Positions 42,420 through 53,157 of a DNA stretch of 64,000 nucleotides are shown in pieces. The stretch covers positions 320,736 through 384,735 of the forward strand of contig NW_022985470.1 of NCBI RefSeq assembly GCF_010093595.1. The letters are read 5' to 3'. Made by a program: the position numbers and the translations under genes. Each line of letters starts with the position of its first letter. Within the stretch, counting starts at the first letter, position 1. A model generated the notes under the pieces. That model ran no database searches and was not told the DNA's origin. It saw only the letters and a list, made by a program, of their open reading frames with translations. The DNA is from Mytilinidion resinicola (lineage: Eukaryota > Ascomycota > Dothideomycetes > Mytilinidiales > Mytilinidiaceae).

Positions 42420-44367
42420 ATGGATGCCCGCCTCGATCTGACGAGGCGTGTCCCAGCCTTGTCAGTCGACACCTTTTACCACAGCCTAGCTGGATGCTAA
42501 TTCATTCTTTTTGCCAATCTAGAGCATCTAGACCAGATTTGACAGATGAGTACCTTCGCTTCGAAAGCAAATTCTTAGCAGAATCCGATCACATACGTCG
42601 CCTCGCTCGTACCGGCGTAGACATAACAGGTCACACAAGCCCCCTCAAACCGAGAAGTACTTTATGGACTGACCACTCATAGATGATTTTCTCACTAACG
42701 ATTCCTCTACGAAAGCATGCTTGGTAATAGTTCACTCAACCAGTTCTCATTCCACATACTAAAAGTCGTTGCTGACTAAAGTCACGTGATAGGATTCTCC
42801 TGCCTCTTTCAAGCTTCTGTAAGTATAAACTATGTGGTATTGTCGATCTCCTTGGTAACAAGGCCCAGCGGAATAACAGAAGATAATGAGGATGGTGAAG
42901 TGAGACTCTCAGCAAGCTCGTCGGCCTTCCGCAATATCCTCCAGTGTTTCGATGCTCCCACCGGCTTTATTACAGCCGTCTGCAAGCACTGGCAAACGAA
43001 CGGGACCGGTCTCAGAGTCCTAGATGATTTCAGCTCGTTCGACTACTGGTGTTTGATCCCAGTCCGCGTGCGCACCGAGTGCGAGAGAATAGACGGCAAT
43101 GAGGCTCACAGAGGCAGTCATGCTGCGGCCAATCAGATGGATCCATTCTACTACATTCATCTAAAAGAAGTAGGAGAGGATATCCGTGGCTCTCACATCG
43201 CCATCTATATTCACCATGACCAATCTTCAAAAAGTACCAGCGTTGTCGCGGTAAACTTCCAGGATCGGCGCTGGACGCACTTTATCAACACCCCATTTTC
43301 CTCCGTTCGAGAGGAGTTGCGAATAGCGAAACTTCAGCCTGATCCTCTTTGTGCTCACGTAGCTTACCTGAACAATCTGATAATGTGGTGGAATGATGTT
43401 CTCTACACCTTCAATCGCGAGCTCATTGCAGAGGTATGGCGACGACACACTGAACAGTTTGCAAGGCTGCGTCTTTACCTGAGCTGACCTTCTTATACCA
43501 GGAAAACAGCCTTCAGAATGACCTCGAAATATCTGCTAGTTCGAAACAGGCCAGTTCGAGTGCAAACATCAATAAGAAGCTTCATACAATGGCGGCGCAT
43601 CTGTATAGATATGGTTCTGAGCTCGATCGCATCGATAAAATTGCCTCAGAACTAAAATCCATTCATGCAAAGCTTCGCCCATTTGAAAATACGGAGCCTT
43701 CTCGTACCTTCGACGAGGTGATGGAGTGGCGGAGAGTAGATCAAGGACTCGAGCAGATTATTTCCCAGATGACGGCCCTGCGAAGCTTCCGCGAGGAGCT
43801 AGAACGAAAGACCAGCAACATACTTGCCTTGCTCTTCAACAACATGCAAGTCCTGAATGATCAACGCATGCAAGGAATATTAAAAGCAACGCAAGAAGAT
43901 ACACGAAGGTCTCAGGAACTCGCCATGAGCATGAAAGAGGACAGCATCGCTATGAAGACTGTAAGGACTATAATCGGATACTATCCACAGGGTCTCGCCT
44001 AATACATTTCCTAGATCGCACTTCTCACCATGTTTTTCCTTCCAGGAACTTCTTTCGCAGTACGTATCTTTCTCTAAGCTTTTCACAAACGTACTTCTGT
44101 GCTTGTCTTGAAAAACACTAACGACAAACCTAGGCGATTCTGTCCATGCCCTTTTTCACATCAAGCGCATACGTATCAGATCTCAAACGGTTTTGGATCT
44201 GGGTAGTGCTCACCGTCCCGTCCACAGCAGTCGGGCTATATGTATATGTCCACGTGATGCGCCGCAAGAAACGGGAGCTGGGTTTATATAACGCAGACCC
44301 AGAATCTCCTACTGTAAAGTCTCACAAGAAATCAATGGATAGTATGAGTGCTGGTAAGCAATCATAA
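42420..44367 (+). CDS. CorA-like membrane protein, multi-exon
   Basis: Resembles the large fungal group of CorA-like (magnesium-channel fold) proteins. Supported exons: 42420-42460 (MDARLDLTRRVPA), 42523 to about 42656 (ASRPDLTDEYLRFESKFLAE; intron GTCAGT, branch GCTAATTC, CTAG), a main exon ending at 43433, then 43502-43960, 44015-44059 and 44134-44367. The last three introns (68, 54 and 74 bp) have clear GT-AG ends and matching phases. The joins between 42656 and about 42880 are unresolved. The main exon has SHIAIYIHHDQSSKSTSVVA and MWWNDVLYTFNREL; next come a long coiled-coil arm (LLFNNMQVLNDQRMQGIL) and two membrane segments (IALLTMFFLPGTSFAAILSM and FWIWVVLTVPSTAVGLYVYV). The GMN motif of true Mg channels is absent; the site reads GTSFA. 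Transport is therefore uncertain. Confidence 0.7.
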
Positions 44368-45404
44368 GCACAAAGGACAATAGTATACCACTAGTTTGCG
44401 ACCACGGACACGTTGTTTACCTTGAAAATATAAATCGTCTCATCCGCGTTTCCATTTGTCAGATTTGGGAACGACCAACAGTACCTGTCGTTCCGCCTTA
44501 TCTCTCCATTTGCGAAAGTCTTTCGCACGCTCATCCCACTGAAAGATCTATTAGATGGGTTGGAGTGCAAAGCTACTGGCAAGCTGGCTCTACAAATCAT
44601 AAACTCAAGTATCGCTCTGACGATTCATCGGCAATCAGTCTTCACATTTTATGACGTGCGAACTTAGCCCTGGCCTAAATTTCGTGGTGGTTTTCTTCGA
44701 CAACGCCATCATTGTGCATGGACAAGATGGGCGCAGTTATGGTATCATAAAGTAAAACCCTGTCACAGACTAGCGAACCGCGAGAGTTGCTGTAAAAAGC
44801 GGCAGAGCAATACCCTAGAAGTCAAAAAGAAATCGATTATAATGCCACGCCAGCGTGCTGATGTATATACATCATTCAGTACTACCAACGGTTTCTCGCT
44901 CAATATACCGCCTATCCAAGACGTACCCCTATACACCTAATTGTTTTACGAGATGCTGCGCATAATCCTTGAGGCATCGTTAGTCCAAAGGTTAAAAGAA
45001 AGGGAAGTGTTCACTGCTCGTACCAAAGACTGCCAAGCTACGAACTATAACAAAGTACTCTCAACCTGGCACACATTCACATCTCTTCGCGTTCCAGGCA
45101 GCAGCTTTGAGGTATCGCGATCATTGTTTACGTTACGTGGGGGGGTTGCTTTGGGGGCACTTCCACATTCACTGTCCCTCAGCGTTGATCCAGCCCTGCA
45201 CAATGTGTCGACGCGTCGTGGTCAGATCAGTGATTTCAATACGAGAGGGTACTGGTTGTAACATCTTTCATTTTGGTGATCTGGGACTGCTGTGCCTGCA
45301 CTTAAACATACGTCTTTCGCAAGTTTCAACTTTTGGAAGAACACATACTTCCTAACCCACCACCCGCACTCGCTTGTATTTTCAACAACGGATCTTGTAT
45401 TCTT
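44368..45404. other. 1-kb intergenic region
   Basis: A minus frame at 44391-44600 ends in a plausible beta-rich stretch (RNDRYCWSFPNLTNG), but it has stops just upstream and no start; possibly a gene remnant. Otherwise the promoter of NAH copy A. No repeats seen. Confidence 0.4.
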
Positions 45405-46718
45405 ATGTCTGCCACGAATTCTACCAACGCCACCGCCGCAACCCTCATCGACCCCCAAATATTTCTCGAGCAATATCCTGGATTCGATGATATTAGGGAT
45501 ATCAATGATATCGCCTATAACGCTCGCGTTTGCCGCGGACATATTGAGGCTGCTTTAGCGTACTTCAACGACAATAGACTAACAGCCGAACACTTCGCCT
45601 CTGCGGCCGGTCTGCGGAAGCCAGAAGCCATGAAAGCGGGTGCGTTATGTGTTCCAGATGATTTCAGCTTATGGCTTGCTGCGCAGGCTCGGCTCGAACA
45701 AGGGGCAGATATTGCAGACCCCGCAGATCTTCTGAAAGCCGGATCCGATCCAAAAAATCCTACACCAGAACAGCGGATGGCCATGGACGCTTTCTGTGAA
45801 CGGCTAATTCTGAGCTGGGAAACATTCCTCCAAGTATATGACCACACACAGAGGGCCAATGGAGACTACCCGATGCCTCGGTTTCGCTATTGTGTGAAAG
45901 TCCTCCGCAATGCTTGCGCTCACAAATTTCTGGTTCCGGGCAAGCATCTAGAGTTCGTGGAGGAGGAAGGCCAGGATCGCCTGACCTCCGTCGTCCAGAA
46001 AGAATTACCGGAACTTAACGAAGAATTGAAGCACTTAATCGTGCTTTTAGAGTCACTCGTTCCGTTTATTCGAGACAAAGACGACATCCCAGATGGAGTG
46101 GAACTTGGATGGGCATTGTTGAGCTCATGGCCAAACAAAGCCCCTCAAGCGGATGACGGATCGGCCAATGAAGTCTTAGACGCAAACCAAGGCGAAGATG
46201 GGGAGAGCCAAATTGAACGGTCAAAGAACCAGGGAGCTCGCTGGTATCGTCGCCTACGGTCTTTCTCGCATTTCCATTGGGGAAAGTATCAACTCTCAAC
46301 TACACGAACCAGTGAGGAGGTCAAGGACGAACGCTTGGGCAATGCCACCACCATGACCTGGGACCCTATCAATGAATCGTCCACGGGATCTAAGAACAAT
46401 CCTCCAAAGTGAGACAACTCGCAGGAGACGCCCAAGAAGGACGGCCCTACCATCGGCAACCAGCAAGCGGTCGGCGAGGCCAGTATCGGTGACCAAGAGG
46501 TTGGACATAAACCCACTAGTCCAGGATACGGGGTGTCAGTCTTTCCCCTAGTCGTACCGTCCGAAGCTCCCGAGGAGCTGAAAACTGGTAAAGCCCCACT
46601 GCTTAATCGTACTTTCGATATGGCAATGCGAAATCGGTGGCTACGTCACCGTGCCCTGAAAGTGAGGAATTTCCTCTATGAGGAACTTCAGGGCGTGGAT
46701 GACCTGAAAGACGACTAG
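45405..46718 (+). pseudogene. NAH family copy A, one in-frame stop
   Basis: From the ATG at 45405 the frame is open to a TGA at 46410-46412 (335 residues) and then stays open, in the same frame, for 101 more codons to a TAG at 46718. The extension ends with FDMAMRNRWLRHRALKVRNF, the C-terminal helix shared by all family members, so the TGA is probably a nonsense mutation (CGA to TGA). Family blocks: TPEQRMAMDAFCERL (about residues 120-134), RNACAHKFLV (168-177), ELNEELKHLIVLLESLVPFI (203-222) and GVELGW (231-236). No signal peptide or membrane segment; likely a soluble helical protein. A 335-residue product lacking the C-terminal helix could still be made. Family function unknown. Confidence 0.65.
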
Positions 46719-47210
46719 GGAATAGTCTAGCTAGACGACCGACAGTGTTATATAGGCGTCATTGGTTTCAACCAACTTCGTCATCAAGCTGCAATCGTTC
46801 ATTCTTCAGGGACACTTTTACGTCAATTATGACATGGGCTACAATGAGAGGCAAGGCAATGTAGATTGTCAATGTCAAGATACATACTGATTATACGTAG
46901 AGTCCATATTTTTGTCTATCTTAGCAGCTATTTATCGGATTGGTGTTATCATATCTTCACAGAACCAGACTTTTGTCATTGCATAGATTGCCTTGGTATA
47001 TTAGAGATACTCTGGATTGCCAAGGGATTGCCACTAGCAGGCGTGCTTTGACGCATTGTGATAGCTTAAACTACTTAATTTTCGACCATATTCACGACAA
47101 AGAACTTGAAATTCGTTAGTATCATATTCTTCCCATTTCTCACCTACGCATACAGAATAAACGAATTGCTACTTCTATATCTTGCTAAATCTCAGTAGTT
47201 TTGCATAGTC
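46719..47210. other. Intergenic between NAH copies A and B
   Basis: AT-rich, no reading frame supported. May hold the lost N-terminal half of copy B, but I cannot align it by eye. Confidence 0.4.
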
Positions 47211-48154
47211 ATGTGTTCACGACCTTGGGTCCACACATATAAATGGACGATCTTGCTCCGAGCTCGGAAATTGAAAATTCGAGCAGCGCTCGTCGTAATA
47301 CATACATTCAGCGGGCCTTCAGCGGCACTATGGAGGACGTTCGAGGATCTATCTGAGCGGACAAAGCTCATAGCCCGATCCTTTTCCCTGGACTTCCATT
47401 CCGCCATCCACTCAGGATACAACGAAACAATGGCGTCCACCATTTTCTCGTTCCGCACCGCCATTGGGCATTCGTAGAAGATGAAGGCCAGAAGCGCCTC
47501 GCAGACGTTGTGCAGTCAGAGCTGCCAGAGCTCGACAAGGAACTAGAGGACCTGATGGCGCTGTTCCAGTCCCTGGTACCTCTCGTGAAGGACTCTAAAG
47601 ATGTACCGGAAGATGTAGAGCTTGGATGGAGCCTCTCATGTATCTGACCAGAGGAACCAAGGCCGGACATAGATGACTCCTGGAGCTTTGGGGGACAAGC
47701 TAATCAGAACGAGGCGGAAAAGGAACATGAAGAACAGCCAAAAAGGCCTAAGCCTCGCTGGTACCACAAACTCTACTTCCTTTCTGTCCTCATTCCCCAG
47801 AAGAAACGCGAGAAGTTAGCTTTGGGTGCTTCGGGCGATGGTGGGGAGTTTGAGCTAGAGCAGTACCTTCAGCTTACTATGTCATGGAATCGAACTGAAG
47901 CCTCCCCCGAGGAATTCAAGGATACTTCCGCAAAGAGCGGTGACATGCACGGGGCCGACGACTCGACATGGGGACAGCCCGAGTGCGTCACAGCCGAGCA
48001 GCTAGACGATGAAAAAGCAACGGAAGATCCGAAACCCAGCTTTCTCCATAGGAGCTTCGATCTCGCAATGCGGAGTCACGTCCTGCGCCGCGGCGCCCTA
48101 AAGGCTCGCAACTTCCTTTATGAGGAGCTACAAGGTGTCGACGACATAGACTAG
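47211..48154 (+). pseudogene. NAH family copy B, 5'-truncated and broken
   Basis: Similarity begins within the middle of the family: LWRTFEDLSERTKLIA (copy A: SWETFLQVYDHTQ). A frameshift near 47432 moves to a frame reading HHFLVPHRHWAFVEDEGQKR, then LPELDKELEDLMALFQSLVP and VELGWSL. A TGA at about 47646 sits where copy A has Trp (SSWP), i.e. TGG to TGA. The frame is then open to 48154 and ends FDLAMRSHVLRRGALKARNF LYEELQGVDDID. The N-terminal region is absent or unrecognisable. It is closest to copy A, on the same strand 1.4 kb downstream; a tandem duplicate now decaying. Confidence 0.7.
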
Positions 48155-48851
48155 AGTTGGATAGACGTAAGATGAGAGATTTTAGTAACGGAAAGTTAAC
48201 AAGACAACTTCTTACGATCACTTTCTTGACGCAATGTGGTGGCCACTTAGCTTCGTTAATGTTCATTTTTAGGGCCTTGAAGACACTGAACACAACAGCA
48301 GGTATGGGGATATAGATGAGAAAGGCCAAGATGAGTTTTGCCCTTCAATAGGATCTATGTGTATTGGTGTGGTCTGGTAAATAAGTAACCCTCCTTTTTT
48401 GGACTTGTACGGGTCATGTTCCCTTTGGAAATTAACGTCTTCTCTTGTCTTGAATTGCCTTTGAGGCCTTTACTTTCGACATTTATTATATCGCCTAATT
48501 CTGGCGTACTCTATAGCGTCTTTTCTGTATGCTCAATTACGTATATGATTCTCTAGCAGATTTTGCGAATTTATCATGTCGTCTTACTTTAATTATACAC
48601 AGACGTGAAACCACCACAATGTGAGTTGATGAAAAGGTAATTGAGGAAAAGGTGTTTCTTATATAGCGCCATTAATTCAACGACATCAAGTAGACAACTG
48701 TCTTGTCCTGAAATATTCACGTCTAGACATTGCGGCTCGTCCCGACAACGATCCCCAAGACCGAGCGTTTCGAAGCCTGAAACGCCTTCGGTTTCTGTCA
48801 ACAGCTTAAACTGACGCTCAACGGATCTCGCATATTCTTGATGATACAATC
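48155..48851. other. Intergenic between NAH copies B and C
   Basis: No gene supported; minus frames at 47988-48329 and 48589-48849 lack motifs. Confidence 0.4.
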
Positions 48852-49913
48852 ATGTATGCGAAGACCACCGCAGATGAATTGGTCTGGCTTGATAAGCACA
48901 CCGATTGGCCTCCTCCCGTGGACAACAGCTAAATTCCCTGGTCGTCCTGCCATTGATCCAGTCGCTTTTCTCGATGTTCGGAGCTATTGTGATAAATTCG
49001 AAGAGGTCTACGACCGATTATAGTACGCGAACGTAGCCCGTCATCACGTGCTAAGGTTCACTTCAGCTCACTGGACAACCTCTTTGGAGTCAGCCAAAAT
49101 CCAGATGCCAGCACTTACCCATAGCATCTTCCGCGGCACAACAGCAGGCAATAGACGCCTTCGTCCCGCGGATGAACGCGTCCCATGAAACGTTGCACGA
49201 GCTTTCAGATGAAACAAAGACGATTTGCGACGATTACTGGTGCCTGAGCAATAATCTGGTTAGTAAAGAACGGTGTGGTTTGCTTAGAATACTTCGGAAA
49301 TCGTGCGTTCACGACTGCATGGTCGCGCATCAGCACTGGCTATTTACAAACGAAGAGGGGCAGGGCCTCCTAGGGTCAATAGTTTATCTGTTTCCCACCA
49401 TTGATCAGTATCTTTGCGAGATGATCGGGCTACTCGAGAGGCTGGTGCCTCACTTAAAAGACCTAGAGGAAATACCAGATAAGACACTCTTCGGATTGGC
49501 TCCGTCGTCTTGGCCAACGCGATCTCAGGAAGGAGGCGGCGCGGAAACTCCTCAGAATGAGCAGTTCGAAAATCCTCGTGATCTTGATCCTTGGTCCGCT
49601 AGAGCTGGGCGCAGATAAATGGGCCGGCGCAGCAGATGGTACCAGTGACTCCGAGGGAGGCAAGCTTCCCAAGAATTCAAAGTGGTTTAACCAGATATGG
49701 AAGAAGTCTCATATATCGGAAAACCCGACTAGACATGTTTAGGGAGCGTCTATCGATGTCGCTACCGACCTGACGGGAGCATACGAAGGTAAACCGGAAC
49801 ACCGTAAGCGCCTTTTCGCCATGGCGATGCGGAACCAGTTCCTGCGCCGTCAAGCGGAGAAAGTCCGAGACGATCTGTTTGAGGCTCTTCCTGTAACAGA
49901 CAACATCAAATAG
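48852..49913 (+). pseudogene. NAH family copy C, heavily broken
   Basis: Fragments in at least three frames follow the family order. MYAKTTADELVWLDKHTDWP (from 48852) stops at 48936; AIDPVAFLDVRSYCDKFEEV (about 48950-49020) matches copy A's LIDPQIFLEQYPGF; AAQQQAIDAFVPRM leads into a frame open at 49172-49618 with LRKSCVHDCMVAHQHWLF, CEMIGLLERLVPHL and APSSWP; another frame ends at about 49740; the last (to a TAG at 49913) reads RLFAMAMRNQFLRRQAEKVR. In the core motif the usual N-A-H is S-C-V-H here. Several frameshifts and stops show loss of function. A CACGTG lies inside at 49045. Confidence 0.68.
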
Positions 49914-51213
49914 TGGGCAGCTTTGACGCGAATTGAGAAGCTCAAGGGGATGTACGGGATATGGCTATACCTTCGACACGTAATAGACGTGTAACCGGTA
50001 TTTGAATAGGAAAAGAGCGCGGTCTTCGTACAATGCTGTGGGAATCTCTCAAGAAGTTACGATAAGCGGGGGCTTGTGGCGGTCATGTTACTAAAAGCTG
50101 GAAAAGCATATCGAGCAACGAGACCATGTTTTAGTCGAGAAACCACGAAGTTGAAAATATACATGCTGAGCTTCGTAGCTTTAGTATATCTGTACATACA
50201 CGGAGTGGCAGTTTGGGGGCACTGTTAGACTCACTCGTGTTCCGCCATCTACTTGAGAAGCATCCCAATCAAATCGATAGCGACTCAAATTGCTACGTGT
50301 TTGCCACTGCCCAGAATTGCCCAACGCACTGTAAATATATTGGTTGCTGGCGAAGATTCTAGCAGCGTGAATCAAGTGGGCGTTCACACCTTCCGAAACG
50401 CTCGATGACGTAAGCAGAGGTGCCTCATAACTAACTATCTTTCCCCTTCCGCTCAATAGCTAGCTTCCTCATCATGATCAATGAAACAGCTTTTGGCCCC
50501 ACATCTGGCCTTAAATTGTTTTCCCTCAGACTGCCGCACAGCGCTTAATGTTGTTGAGTTTGTTTCCATTGAGTATAATAGTCGCCCATTGAGTGTCGTA
50601 ATGTCGTCTTCTTTCCATTCTCTGTTCAAGCCAAAGACATGCACTCTCTGCATACTTATCTATCCAAACTTCAATCCACTTATATGAAATGAAGAAGCAA
50701 ATAAGCAAACAATCATGTATCAGGACATATCACGGTTGAAGCCTGAGTGTCCAGACTACACTTTATGTTTCCTCCAACGGTTATCTTGGGCGAAAGATAT
50801 AACTGGATGTCCCTGGGTGATTAGCTGAAGAGAGGACATTATACAACACTGGAAACAACCCATAGATCCGCTAGCATGAGGGCGGGAAGTGGTAAAGAAA
50901 AATCAGGTTACTTTTCACCTCGAGTATATTAACGAAGAGCTGGAATTAGTGAGCGTTAGATTCATGATCTGCGATATCCCAGTATGATAGTTCTTGATTT
51001 CACGCGTATGCATCATTCAGCTCACTGCGAACCAGGCGTTTCTTCAAGAAGTCACGAATGGAGTAACAGCTAAGTAGAGTTCTGGAGACTGTAATTTCGA
51101 GCTCTTAGTCTACATTGCTCTATCTACCGCTCTCGAACACTCAAGGGCTTTTCCATTCCCAGAGACCCCCGAAGCCGCATCACGAAACCTACCCAAATCC
51201 CAGGTCCTCGGCC
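49914..51213. other. 1.3-kb intergenic region
   Basis: Between NAH copy C and the convergent family-3 F-box gene. Minus frames at 50181-50456 and 50453-50708 lack ATG starts and named motifs. No element ends were found. Confidence 0.4.
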
Positions 51214-52752
51214 TCAAAACTCTAAGAATATGAACGGGAATTTGGGGTGGCCTAGGTCGACATCCTCGAGCAGGATGCTTCGGATCAAGTCCCTTAAAAC
51301 TTCATGAAAGTCATCGTACTCGGCGCAGATGGTGAACTGTCTCGCAACGTCCCGAAGATCTGTCTTATCCACCACAACCCACTCGTCACGACTGAGTTGC
51401 TTGTCATTCTGCATCTCTTTGCTGAGCGTGGTGTATCGTAAGCGATGCGTGATAACTTTCTCCCCCGTAGTCTTGTCCGTTGAGGAAGCAGGATTCGAGC
51501 TCATGTCGATGTCAAAGATATCTGGGCATCCGAAGAACTGAACTCGGTGGTAGTGCCATATACTGCCATCTTCTATATCTGAGACTTGAAGGAGCTCAAC
51601 GCACGTGAAGTCCTGGAGGCTGAATGGCCCGGTGCAGATCGACCTCAGCACCTTCTCCCAGCTTCCGCCCAGTTCAAGAATGATTTGGTACAGCTCCAGC
51701 TTGTTGAGAGTGCTGGCGTGGGTTCGGAAGAGCTTTATCAAGTCCTTCTCGAAGGCGAGGGTATTAGTCAGCTTCAAGACGGAAAGATGTCGGAAATGTA
51801 CTTCGGAGGAGGCCAAGTGTTGAAGGAAAAGCCGGCTGTCGAAAGAGAAGTCGAGACGGAGGGCCATATACTGGAGGGTCCCACATGCGCTCTCGAACGG
51901 TTGCGTGTAGCTTGGAAGGAACTGCGCCGTGATTTTCTCAAAGGAGATAGGGAAGGATAAGCCAAGCCTCAGGGTCTTCAGATGGGAGAGAGCATTGATG
52001 TTCTTTCCTTTGCCGAATAATACCTGAAACGCCGTGAAAGGTAGACTGCGAGCTGAGTGCGAGTGGGTTTCGCAGATGGAAAGGTGCTCCACTGGCACGC
52101 TATTCTGAAATTGCGCAGATAGCGCCCTGATAACCAACCCATGCAGAGGGAGCCATTCATGTTGCCATACGTAATGTCGGAACGCGAGGTTCGGATTCAT
52201 ACTACGGCACTTATAGTGTCTGCCAAAGTCCACCTTGACAGTACGGCAGTTCTCGAGTTGCGACACAGTATCGGCGAATGGATATGTGGACTGCGACGAC
52301 TGTGCTGCTTTGGTTACGAGTTCGTACTCTTCGTCGGTTCGCCGTGGCCGCGGGTAGCGACGATCTGTTGCCAGTTTTTCGATATATTCTGCATCGAAGT
52401 AGTCCAGCTTGAAGTTGAGCTCGCGAACAGATGGGCCAAACACCGGGTGGCGCGAGCTGTCCATGAACCGTCGCAACGAGTCCTTGGTGAAACGGATGCA
52501 TCTATGCTTGCCGTTAAAGATGAACTTCCCAACATCTTGAAGTGTCTTCTGGTCGAGCTCTCGGCAGACAAGTCTCAGATTGCAGAGGGCCTTCTTTCCA
52601 ACTTCATATTGGGAAACCTTCTTGTTTTTCAGCTTTTCCCCTGCTCCCTCGAACAGCTTCTCCACTACGATGCCGATAATCTCGGTTGGAATACTAGGCA
52701 GCGTGAGGCGTCCTTTGACAATTGACTCCATGGTGGTGTTTTCTCCGGACAT
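51214..52752 (-). CDS. F-box-like protein, family 3, copy 2
   Basis: 512 residues, single exon, from an ATG at 52752 (MSGENTTMESIVKGRLTLPS). The F-box-like part reads LPSIPTEIIGIVVEKLFEGA, a Lys-rich insert, then LCNLRLVCRELDQKTLQDVG. It then follows the 30318 gene block by block: HPVFGPSVRELNFKLDYFD, LENCRTVKVDFGRHYKC, LQYMALRLDFSFDSRLFLQH, HLSVLKLTNTLAFEKDLIKL and a C-terminal ARQFTICAEYDDFHEVLRDL. Sharing along the whole length with the 30318 copy, and no stop or frameshift, suggest both are under selection. It is inserted between NAH copies C and D, on the opposite strand. Role inferred only from the F-box-like motif. Confidence 0.73.
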   Translation of the reverse strand: MSGENTTMESIVKGRLTLPSIPTEIIGIVVEKLFEGAGEKLKNKKVSQYEVGKKALCNLRLVCRELDQKTLQDVGKFIFNGKHRCIRFTKDSLRRFMDSSRHPVFGPSVRELNFKLDYFDAEYIEKLATDRRYPRPRRTDEEYELVTKAAQSSQSTYPFADTVSQLENCRTVKVDFGRHYKCRSMNPNLAFRHYVWQHEWLPLHGLVIRALSAQFQNSVPVEHLSICETHSHSARSLPFTAFQVLFGKGKNINALSHLKTLRLGLSFPISFEKITAQFLPSYTQPFESACGTLQYMALRLDFSFDSRLFLQHLASSEVHFRHLSVLKLTNTLAFEKDLIKLFRTHASTLNKLELYQIILELGGSWEKVLRSICTGPFSLQDFTCVELLQVSDIEDGSIWHYHRVQFFGCPDIFDIDMSSNPASSTDKTTGEKVITHRLRYTTLSKEMQNDKQLSRDEWVVVDKTDLRDVARQFTICAEYDDFHEVLRDLIRSILLEDVDLGHPKFPFIFLEF

Positions 52753-53157
52753 CGAGTTAGCGTTTAGTAAAATGGCGTTGTTGGGTAATAGATGATTCTT
52801 GGGAGAGTGGTAGTGGATAGAGGCTGCAATATGTTGGTGGTTGGAAGATGGAGCGTGGTGGTTAAAGGATGGAGTGTGGTGGTGGAAAGTAGATAGTGTG
52901 TGGAATGGAGAAAGCTCGCGAACCGGAAGGGCTTAAATACAAAGCCTTGGCCCTGTTGACTCAGCGCTGGCACTCACTTCCACGAGCCTTGCGATTCACC
53001 ACAGAAATTTGGTCTGTAGGTGTATAAGTATCAAGGTGAGGGCGAGCTTTCTCCCTCTTTTCATCATAAACCACCAACTACTCCATCCACAACCCACATC
53101 CCCACCACAACCTCAAAATCGTTCAACTTGTTAGCTTTCCATTCTCCAGCACCAAAA
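52753..53157. other. Divergent promoter region
   Basis: Shared upstream space of the family-3 gene (minus) and the broken F-box gene (plus). It is rich in short CCACCAC/GGTGGTGG runs on both sides, typical of fungal leaders. No frame supported. Confidence 0.45.

Noticed and set aside
20605..47650. Stop codons in the paralogs as recoding signals (selenocysteine or programmed readthrough)
   Set aside because: Different stops at different places in each copy, often with frameshifts as well, fit decay better; fungi of this group are not known to use selenocysteine.
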